Part shown: positions 5,218 through 10,993 of the stretch, piece by piece
Position numbering within the stretch: position 1 is the stretch's first letter
How the letters are laid out: each line of letters opens with the position of its first letter
Virus record (IMG/VR): IMGVR_UViG_3300030331_001356
Coordinates: 1 to 24,239 of that record
Direction: 5' to 3' (one strand)
Length of the DNA: 24,239 bases
DNA from: a virus
Made by a program: the position numbers and the translations under genes
Notes under the pieces: model-generated
What the model saw: only the letters and a program-made list of their open reading frames with translations
Told to the model about the DNA's origin: nothing
Database searches by the model: none

Positions 5218-5468
5218 TGGGTTCAGTAGCATCAATAGTACCATCAATCATTGGTAGTGTAGTAGGCAGAGCAATAAGTGGTGTTGTAGGTATTGGTAAA
5301 AAGAAAAGAAAAGTACCAGAGCCAAAACAACTTATGGAAAAAATGCCAACTACAACACAGCCAGTCGCACAAAGACTTGCATCACAGTATGGTGGATCAA
5401 CCATGCTTACAGGTGCATCTGGTATTACAGAAGAAGCAACAACAAGCAAAACTTTATTAGGTGGATAA
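5217..5468 (+). CDS. Small protein with C-terminal LTG...EEATTS(K/R)TLLGG motif
   Basis: This 83-residue protein has an N-terminal hydrophobic, Gly/Val/Ile-rich stretch (residues 4-26, SIVPSIIGSVVGRAISGVVG), a basic patch (KKKRKVPEPK) and a conserved tail, STMLTGASGITEEATTSKTL, ending LLGG. Nearly the same tail ends the product of 5878-6111, on the other side of the acetyltransferase gene. The hydrophobic N-terminus may be a membrane or capsid-shell segment. I suspect a minor virion component docking through its tail, but that is inference. TAATG overlaps join it to both neighbours. Confidence 0.7.
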   Translation: MGSVASIVPSIIGSVVGRAISGVVGIGKKKRKVPEPKQLMEKMPTTTQPVAQRLASQYGGSTMLTGASGITEEATTSKTLLGG

Positions 5469-5896
5469 TGATAGAACCAGTTTTTGATCAGTTGCAAAAA
5501 GAAAAATTTTACAAATGGATTTCGCCTAGAGCAGATATTGAAGTAGATGATTATACAACTATTGGCTTTGTTAATGGAGATGAAATAGTAGGTGTAATAC
5601 TTTTTTGTAATTATGATGGTAACAATATTTATGTTCATATAGCTGCAGAGTACCCAGGTGCTGTACAAAGAAGATTTATTATATTAATGTTTGATTATAT
5701 TTTTAATCAAGCAAAATGTCAGAGAGTAACTGCTACTTGTCTTGCAAATAAGAAACGTAGTCAAAAGCTAATTGAAGGTGTAGGTTTTAAAAAAGAAGGA
5801 TTATTAAAGAATTTTGTAAAAAAAGATGATACACTATATGATATTATAATTTATGGAATGCAGAAAGAGGATTGTAAATGGGTAACATACCAATAA
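5468..5896 (+). CDS. GNAT-family N-acetyltransferase
   Basis: This 142-residue protein has a recognisable GNAT layout. It has a strand pair GDEIVGVILFCNY (residues 37-49), then an acetyl-CoA-loop region YPGAVQRRFIILMFDYIFNQ (62-81) that is degenerate relative to the usual R/Q-x-x-G-x-G/A. The ending QRVTATCLANKKRSQKLIEG, then VGFKKEGLLKNF, is the N-x-(R/K)-S-x-x-L-x-E-x-x-GF-x-x-EG signature of RimJ/RimL-like enzymes. It should transfer an acetyl group from acetyl-CoA to an amine, target unknown. GNAT genes recur near the portal in marine phages. It overlaps the next gene by 19 bases. The weak loop could mean lowered or lost activity. Confidence 0.78.
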   Translation: MIEPVFDQLQKEKFYKWISPRADIEVDDYTTIGFVNGDEIVGVILFCNYDGNNIYVHIAAEYPGAVQRRFIILMFDYIFNQAKCQRVTATCLANKKRSQKLIEGVGFKKEGLLKNFVKKDDTLYDIIIYGMQKEDCKWVTYQ

Positions 5897-6111
5897 TAGG
5901 ACCATTGTTAGCACCAAAAACGCCAAAGCTACCACCAGGTCCAGATGCAGAAATGCTTGAAAAAGAAAGACAAGCAGAAGCAAAATTAGAAAAAGAAAGA
6001 AAAAGACTTTTAGCTGGTAAAGCTATGGGAATGCAATCAACTATTTTAACTGGTGGTCAAGGTGTTGAAGAAGAAGCTACTACATCAAGAACATTACTTG
6101 GTGGTTATTAA
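5878..6111 (+). CDS. Small protein with C-terminal LTG...EEATTS(K/R)TLLGG motif, second copy
   Basis: This 77-residue protein begins MGNIPIIGPLLAPKTPKLPP and has a charged helix of Glu/Lys/Arg repeats at residues 21-44. It ends with STILTGGQGVEEEATTSRTL then LGGY, which aligns with the tail of the 5217-5468 product at 15 or more of 22 positions. The N-terminal halves do not align, so what is shared is a terminal motif, not a whole domain. The ATG at 5878 has an AGAAAGAGG site and sits within the end of the acetyltransferase gene. The stop overlaps the portal ATG. A connector- or tail-binding peptide is a reasonable guess. Confidence 0.7.
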   Translation: MGNIPIIGPLLAPKTPKLPPGPDAEMLEKERQAEAKLEKERKRLLAGKAMGMQSTILTGGQGVEEEATTSRTLLGGY

Positions 6112-7772
6112 TGGAAAAATACGATTACATTAAAAAAAGATATAATGAAATGAGTTCTAATAGAGGAACTTGGGAAGATCATTGGCAAGAAATTTTAGAT
6201 TACGTAATGCCACGTAAAGCTGACATAGTTACAAAAAGAATAAGTGGAGATAAAAGAACAGAGGTCTTGTTTGATTCTACAGCTATGACAGCAAATATGT
6301 TACTTGCTGCTAGTTTACAAGGAACCCTTACATCACCATCAAGGCAATGGTTTTTCTTAACTACAAATGATGATGATTTAAATCAAGACAGAGAAGTACA
6401 GCTATATTTAGAAGACTCTGCAAAAAGAATGTATGATGTTTTTAATCAAACTAATTTTAATACAGAAGTACATGAATTATATTTAGATTTGTGTTCAATA
6501 GGAACTGGTTGTTTGTTTGTTGAGGAAGGCAATAAAGGTTTTAAAGAAGATTCAATACATTTTCAAACTTTACATATTTCAGAATTTTATATACACGAAA
6601 ACATAAGTGGTTACATAGATACACTTTACAGAAAATATAAACTTACAGCTAGACAAGCAGTTCAAGAGTTTGGTGAAGACAATGTTGGGCCAAAAATATT
6701 AGAGGCTGCTCGTATGAAACCAGAAAAAAAATTTAATTTTATCCATGCTGTTGAACCAACAAAAGATTTTGAAAGAGTTTTTGGTGAATCTAATACAAAA
6801 TTACCATTTCATTCATGTCATGTATGTGAAGAAGATAAAATGATAAATAGAGTTGGTGGTTACAATGAATTTCCATATCTAGTTCCACGTTGGTCAAAAG
6901 CAACTGGAGAAATATATGGACGTTCACCATCTTACAATGCTTTGCCAGATATAAAAACATTAAACAAAGCTGTTGAAATAGGACTAAAGGCATGGTCAAA
7001 AGCTATTGATCCTCCGTTATTAGTACAAGATGATGGTGTTATAGGCAGAGTAAGAATGACACCTGGTGGTATTACAGTTATAAGAAATGATGCAGCAGTA
7101 AAACCATTTCAGTCTGGTGCAAACTTTCAAGTTACTACATTCAAAGAAGCTGAACTAAAAACAGCTATTAGACAAGCATACTACTCAGACCAATTGCAAT
7201 TGCAACAAGGACCACAAATGACTGCCACAGAAGTGCAAGTAAGATATGAACTAATGCAAAGACTGTTAGGTCCTACGCTTGGTAGATTTCAGTCAGAGTT
7301 TTTAAACCCACTTATTGAAAGGGTGTTTGGTATCATGGAAAGAAACAATGCTTTACAACCAGCACCACGAATATTAGAAGGAGAGGACGTTCAAATAGAA
7401 TATGTTGGTCCACTTGCAAGATCACAACGTATGGAAGAAGCAGTTGCAGTTGAAAGACTGTATCAACTTGCTATGCAACTTGCACAAGCTGATCCTTCAG
7501 TTATGGATATACTTAATCATGATGAAGCTATTAGAGCAAGAGCAGAACTTTTAGGAGTACCAAAATCTGTTCTTAGAGGTAGAGCAGAAGTTGATGAACT
7601 TAGACAAGCCAGAATGGAACAACAAGCTATGCAACAGCAGATGATGATGCAACAACAACAGGCTGAGATTGGTGCAAAACAAGCAGCATCACTTGAATCT
7701 CTTGCAAAACCAGAAACAAGAGCAGTTGCAGAGGAAGTGTCTGCTGAGTTAGAGGAAGATATTGAAGAATAA
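6111..7772 (+). CDS. Portal / head-to-tail connector protein (T7 gp8-like)
   Basis: This 553-residue protein is the dodecameric ring at the capsid vertex through which DNA enters and leaves, and on which the tail is built. The N-terminus NRGTWEDHWQEILDYVMPRK (residues 18-37), followed by DSTAMTANMLLAASLQGTLT (about 55-74) and SPSRQWF, is the signature of the T7-type head-tail connector family (Head-tail_con). The central segment YGRSPSYNALPDIKTLNKAV and the late TATEVQVRYELMQRLLGPTL also fit. The length is normal for the family. The C-terminus has a Gln/Met-rich stretch and an acidic tail. The start is a TAATG overlap, and the stop overlaps the next gene. Confidence 0.93.
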   Translation: MEKYDYIKKRYNEMSSNRGTWEDHWQEILDYVMPRKADIVTKRISGDKRTEVLFDSTAMTANMLLAASLQGTLTSPSRQWFFLTTNDDDLNQDREVQLYLEDSAKRMYDVFNQTNFNTEVHELYLDLCSIGTGCLFVEEGNKGFKEDSIHFQTLHISEFYIHENISGYIDTLYRKYKLTARQAVQEFGEDNVGPKILEAARMKPEKKFNFIHAVEPTKDFERVFGESNTKLPFHSCHVCEEDKMINRVGGYNEFPYLVPRWSKATGEIYGRSPSYNALPDIKTLNKAVEIGLKAWSKAIDPPLLVQDDGVIGRVRMTPGGITVIRNDAAVKPFQSGANFQVTTFKEAELKTAIRQAYYSDQLQLQQGPQMTATEVQVRYELMQRLLGPTLGRFQSEFLNPLIERVFGIMERNNALQPAPRILEGEDVQIEYVGPLARSQRMEEAVAVERLYQLAMQLAQADPSVMDILNHDEAIRARAELLGVPKSVLRGRAEVDELRQARMEQQAMQQQMMMQQQQAEIGAKQAASLESLAKPETRAVAEEVSAELEEDIEE

Positions 7773-7983
7773 TTTAGATGAAGAATTAAAACAACAAAAG
7801 ATAGATTACTTAACAACTTTTACAACACCAGAAGGTGAAAGAGTTTTGGCTGATCTTACATCAGCTTATTACCATAGGAGTTCTTTTAGTAAAGATCCCT
7901 ATGAAACTGCTTTCAAGGAAGGGCAAAGAGCAGTTATAGTCAGAATACTAAATCTTTTAAAGGAGGATATAACAAATGGCTGA
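7762..7983 (+). CDS. Bbp19-like phage protein
   Basis: This 73-residue protein starts at TTG 7762, the only plausible in-frame start. An AGAGGAAG ribosome binding site lies within the portal gene end just upstream. The core TPEGERVLADLTSAYYHRSS, then FSKDPYETAFKEGQRAVIVR and ILNLL, matches my memory of Bbp19-like phage proteins (F-x-T-x-x-G-x-R-V-L-x-x-L ... D-P-x-x-T-A-F-x-E-G-x-R-x-V-x-x-R-I-L). These sit between portal and scaffold genes in many podophages; the function is unknown, perhaps head assembly. The scaffold ATG overlaps its end by 8 bases. Confidence 0.72.
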   Translation: MKNNLDEELKQQKIDYLTTFTTPEGERVLADLTSAYYHRSSFSKDPYETAFKEGQRAVIVRILNLLKEDITNG

Positions 7984-8821
7984 CGAACAAACGACCACAG
8001 AAGTGGCAGACAATCCCGAACCAGCAACAGAGCAAAACTCTGAGTCTGTATTAGGATCTGGCATAAGTGATAATCAAACACAAACTGATTGGAAATCATC
8101 TTTGCCAGAAGAGTTGAGAAACGAACCTACTTTGCAAAATCTAAATGATGTAGAATCATTAGCAAAGACAGTAGTGCATCAACAAAAAATGATAGGTAAT
8201 AGAATACCTTTACCAAAAACAGAAGAGGAGAAAGTTGAATTGTATAACAAACTTGGTAGACCACAAGAACCAAGTAAGTATGAACTTAATATTCCAGATT
8301 CTCATAAACAACATTTTAATGAAACATCTGTAAATCAATTTAAAACTGTTGCACACAAAATTGGATTGAATAATGAACAAGTAAATGCTTTGATGGAATA
8401 TCAATTAAATGAAATAAACAACTCTGGTCAAATTCAAGAATCACAAATAAATGTACAACGTGAGGAAGCAGAAAAAACTTTGAAAGAAGAATGGGGTTAC
8501 GATTTTGATAAGAATTTACGTTCTGCAATGAGAGCTGTTGATGTTTATGGTGATGAAGAGCTTAAAGAAGTCTTAAATGGACCAGCAGGTAATAGTCCAG
8601 CAATGGCACGATTCTTAAATAGAATTGGTCAAGAGGTTACTGAAGAAATGGCAAAAAACACACAAAACAATACTATTGCTGCTTCTACTCTTGATGCAAA
8701 ACAAGAAATAGAACAAATTATGGCTGATCCTAAAAATCCATATTTCAACGCAAAACATAAAGACCATAAAGCAATGGTTGATAGAATGCGACAATTACAT
8801 GAAAAAGTTTATGGAAATTAG
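7976..8821 (+). CDS. Capsid assembly scaffolding protein
   Basis: This 281-residue hydrophilic, helical, acidic protein lies directly upstream of the major capsid gene, the standard scaffold position in T7-like phages. The N-terminus is disordered and acidic (MADEQTTTEVADNPEPATEQ). A conserved segment LPEELRNEPTLQNLNDVESL (residues 43-62) is followed by A-K-T-V-V-H-Q-Q-K-M-I-G. The motif LPKTEEEKVELYNKLGRPQEP and the KYELNIPD that follows are typical of phage scaffold proteins. It guides capsid subunits into the procapsid and then leaves. The start has an excellent AAGGAGGA site. Followed by an intergenic promoter, it probably closes the upstream expression unit. Confidence 0.85.
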   Translation: MADEQTTTEVADNPEPATEQNSESVLGSGISDNQTQTDWKSSLPEELRNEPTLQNLNDVESLAKTVVHQQKMIGNRIPLPKTEEEKVELYNKLGRPQEPSKYELNIPDSHKQHFNETSVNQFKTVAHKIGLNNEQVNALMEYQLNEINNSGQIQESQINVQREEAEKTLKEEWGYDFDKNLRSAMRAVDVYGDEELKEVLNGPAGNSPAMARFLNRIGQEVTEEMAKNTQNNTIAASTLDAKQEIEQIMADPKNPYFNAKHKDHKAMVDRMRQLHEKVYGN

Positions 8822-8825
8822 TTTT

Positions 8826-8839
8826 CTTGTGATATAATA
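8826..8839 (+). promoter_or_regulatory. Extended -10 promoter for the capsid unit
   Basis: CTTGTGATATAATA includes a perfect extended -10 (TGA-TATAAT, -10 at 8833-8838), just 5 bases after the scaffold stop. No good -35 is present at the expected distance, which extended -10 promoters tolerate. The identical 14 bases occur at 19700-19713, also at a gene boundary. Predicted transcription start is near 8845. Confidence 0.65.
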
Positions 8840-8979
8840 ACTTTACCAAAGTTCTGCCCTTCTTGGATAACAGATGTGGTGGCCATGATGGCCTTAAAAT
8901 CCGTTGGATAACTACGTTATGTTATAAGGTGTCCCTTTTAGGATAAATACCGAGGATATAAATTTAAGGAGGACATGAT
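8840..8979 (+). promoter_or_regulatory. Structured untranslated leader of the major capsid mRNA
   Basis: About 135 bases separate the predicted transcription start from the capsid ATG, exceptional in a genome where most genes overlap. The segment is richer in G+C than its surroundings and has no convincing reading frame. It contains two perfect short hairpins, GGCCA-TGA-TGGCC (8881-8893) and ATAAC-TAC-GTTAT (8908-8920). It also holds a direct repeat TTGGATAAC (8863-8871 and 8904-8912) and a possible third stem around 8931-8950. It ends in a strong ribosome binding site (AAGGAGG at about 8967-8973). A role in mRNA stability or translation level of capsid is inference. Confidence 0.55.
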
Positions 8980-9843
8980 ATGTCAGTACAAATAACTACA
9001 GCTTTTGTAGAACAATACAAAAGTAATGTATTTCATTTGTCGCAGCAAAAAGGTTCAAGACTTAGAGATGCAGTTAGAACTGAAACTGTAACTGGTAAAT
9101 CACATTTCTTTGAAAGAATTGGATCTACAGCTGCACAAAAAAGAACTTCCAGACATAGCGACACTCCGAGAGTCGATACACCTCACTCCCGTAGAAAAGT
9201 TACTATGGAAGATTACGATTGGGCAGACTTAATTGATCAAGAAGATAAAGTAAGAATGCTTATTAGCCCAGAGTCAGAATATGCACAAGCAGGTGCATGG
9301 GCAATGGGAAGAGCAATGGATGATGCAATTATTGATGCAGCTTCTGGTAACGCCTTTGGTGGCGTAGCTGGTGGCTCAACAGTAGCATTACCATCAGCAC
9401 AAAAAATTGTGCATGGCTCTGCTGGATTATCAGTTACAAAACTGATCGAAGCAAAAGAAATTTTAGATGCAAACAGCGTTGATCCTGAAGAACCAAGATA
9501 TTGCGTTGTAACATCAAAACAACTATCAGATTTGTTAGCAATAACACAAATTACATCTGCAGACTTTAACTCTGTTAAAGCATTAGTGCAAGGTGATATT
9601 AATACTTTCTTAGGTTTTAATTTTATTAGAACTGAAAGACTAGATACTAATTCATCTAGCAACAGATTAGTTTTAGCATTTGCAGAATCTGGTATAGGCC
9701 TCGCTGTCGGAGCAGATATTCAAACTAGAATAACTGAAAGAGCAGACAAAAATTATGCAACACAGGTGTTCTTATCAATGACAATCGGTGCAACTCGTAT
9801 CGAAGATGAAAAAGTTGTTGAAATAGAATGTACTGAAAGTTAA
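8980..9843 (+). CDS. Major capsid protein
   Basis: This 287-residue shell protein of the phage head has an expected HK97-like fold. The sequence SVQITTAFVEQYKSNVFHLS, then QQKGSRLRDAVRTE (residues 2-35), and later SRHSDTPRVDTPHSRRKVTM, then EDYDWADLIDQEDKVRML (about 57-94), match a marine podophage capsid family I recall well (Phage_capsid_2 type). The following AWAMGRAMDDAIIDAASGNA, then FGG, also fits. The start has AAGGAGG upstream. The gene has its own promoter and structured leader and is followed one gene later by a terminator-like hairpin, as expected for the most abundant virion protein. The length suits a small head. Confidence 0.9.
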   Translation: MSVQITTAFVEQYKSNVFHLSQQKGSRLRDAVRTETVTGKSHFFERIGSTAAQKRTSRHSDTPRVDTPHSRRKVTMEDYDWADLIDQEDKVRMLISPESEYAQAGAWAMGRAMDDAIIDAASGNAFGGVAGGSTVALPSAQKIVHGSAGLSVTKLIEAKEILDANSVDPEEPRYCVVTSKQLSDLLAITQITSADFNSVKALVQGDINTFLGFNFIRTERLDTNSSSNRLVLAFAESGIGLAVGADIQTRITERADKNYATQVFLSMTIGATRIEDEKVVEIECTES

Positions 9844-9857
9844 TAGGAGGAATTAAA

Positions 9858-10367
9858 ATGGCAACAGCTAAATCAGTCGAAATTACAGCACTAGACGCAA
9901 CGCCTAGAGAAGTCCTAGAAACTGGGAGTGCAGCAGGTAGAATGCGTGTAGCAAGTGGAACAATCGCAGCTGGAACTGGCGATATTGATAATGATGATGT
10001 ATTAATGATGGTACAAATTCCATCAAATGCAAAAGTATTATCAATTAAACTATTCAATGATGACTTAGATTCTAATGGCTCACCAACTTTGGCAGCCAAC
10101 GTAGGTCTTTACAAAGTTGATGGAACAGTTGTAGATGAAGATTGTTACGCAACAGCAATTACAGATTTACAAGCAGCAAATACTGCTGGTGTTGAAGTAG
10201 CTTTTGAAGCTAGAAATATCAATGCAGTTTCTAACTTTGCTTGGGAAGATGGTGGTTTATCATCAGATCCAGCAGAGCCTTTAAGAATTGCTTTGACTAT
10301 GTCTAACGTAGCAGCAACAGCAGCAGCTGGTGATGTAACTCTAATTGTTACATATGTTGTAGACTAA
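9858..10367 (+). CDS. Probable capsid decoration / minor structural protein
   Basis: This 169-residue, Ala/Thr/Val/Asp-rich, cysteine-poor protein probably forms beta sheets (MMVQIPSNAKVLSIKLFNDD at about 50-69; a closing strand VTLIVTYVVD). It directly follows the capsid gene with an AGGAGGA site 7 bases before ATG, and a terminator hairpin follows. Position and composition suggest a protein made in amounts similar to capsid that coats or stabilises the head; similar genes occur at this place in marine podophages in my memory. There is no sequence signature strong enough for a family name. A head-tail joining protein is an alternative. Confidence 0.6.
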   Translation: MATAKSVEITALDATPREVLETGSAAGRMRVASGTIAAGTGDIDNDDVLMMVQIPSNAKVLSIKLFNDDLDSNGSPTLAANVGLYKVDGTVVDEDCYATAITDLQAANTAGVEVAFEARNINAVSNFAWEDGGLSSDPAEPLRIALTMSNVAATAAAGDVTLIVTYVVD

Positions 10368-10378
10368 AAACAACAATT

Positions 10379-10404
10379 GAGGGTAGTTTCGGCTACCCTC
10401 TTAT
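10379..10404 (+). terminator. Terminator-like hairpin after the capsid unit
   Basis: A perfect 8-bp stem GAGGGTAG / CTACCCTC (10379-10386 and 10393-10400) encloses TTTCGG, which can be read as a UUCG tetraloop closed by a U-G pair. It is followed by TTAT, a short and poor U-tract. It is therefore probably a partial terminator or an mRNA 3'-end stabiliser, separating the capsid/decoration mRNA from the tail genes. The next gene begins 10 bases later. Confidence 0.75.
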
Positions 10405-10414
10405 AAGGTGAAAA

Positions 10415-10993
10415 ATGGCAACAGAAGTTTCAATATGTTCAAATGCACTTAGAAGATTAGGAGATGATCCTATAACCTCACTTACAGATGACACAGAAAG
10501 AGCTAGACTTTGCAATGCTTTTTATGCAGATGCAAGAGATTCTTGTCTTAGAAGTCATCCTTGGAACTTTGCAATTACAAGAGCTTCTCTAGCTCAATTA
10601 TCTGCTACACCTGTATATGGTTTTGATTATCAATTTGCTTTACCTACAGATCCTTTTTGCCTTAGAGTTTTATCTATGGAATTTGAGGATTACATATTTA
10701 AAGTAGAAAATTTATCAACACAAGGCAGAGTATTACTTACAGATCAGGAAACTGCTAAAATTATTTATATAGCGAGAGTTACTGACACAACACTATTTGA
10801 TTCTTTATTTGTAGACACATTAATTGCTAAACTTGCAGCAGACTTAGCATATCCAGTTACTAATAGTCTAAAAGTACAGGAACAAATGTATAAGCTATTT
10901 CAGCTTAAACTTTCTGAAGCTCGTAGTATTGATGGACAAGAAGGGTTTATTGATGATCTTGTTTCAGATACATTTACGGATTTTAGAAAATAA
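10415..10993 (+). CDS. Tail tubular protein A (T7 gp11-like adaptor)
   Basis: This 192-residue protein is the ring linking portal and tail nozzle in T7-like virions. The N-terminus EVSICSNALRRLGDDPITSL (residues 3-22) with the later ARLCNAFYADARDSCLRSHP, then WNFAITRASLAQL, is diagnostic: A-L-x-x-L-G-x-x-x-I, then a helix with Y-x-x-x-R-D-x-x-L-x-x-x-P-W-N-F-A. The C-terminal half (VDTLIAKLAADLAYPVTNSL, then Q-E-Q-M-Y-K-L-F) also fits. The length is normal. An AAGGTG site precedes the ATG, and the stop overlaps the next gene (TAATG), tail tube B, the usual partner. Confidence 0.93.
   Translation: MATEVSICSNALRRLGDDPITSLTDDTERARLCNAFYADARDSCLRSHPWNFAITRASLAQLSATPVYGFDYQFALPTDPFCLRVLSMEFEDYIFKVENLSTQGRVLLTDQETAKIIYIARVTDTTLFDSLFVDTLIAKLAADLAYPVTNSLKVQEQMYKLFQLKLSEARSIDGQEGFIDDLVSDTFTDFRK

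Noticed and set aside
5204-5668. A 154-codon minus-strand open frame opposite 5217-5668
   Set aside because: It overlaps two well-supported plus-strand genes, has no ribosome binding site and no recognisable motif.
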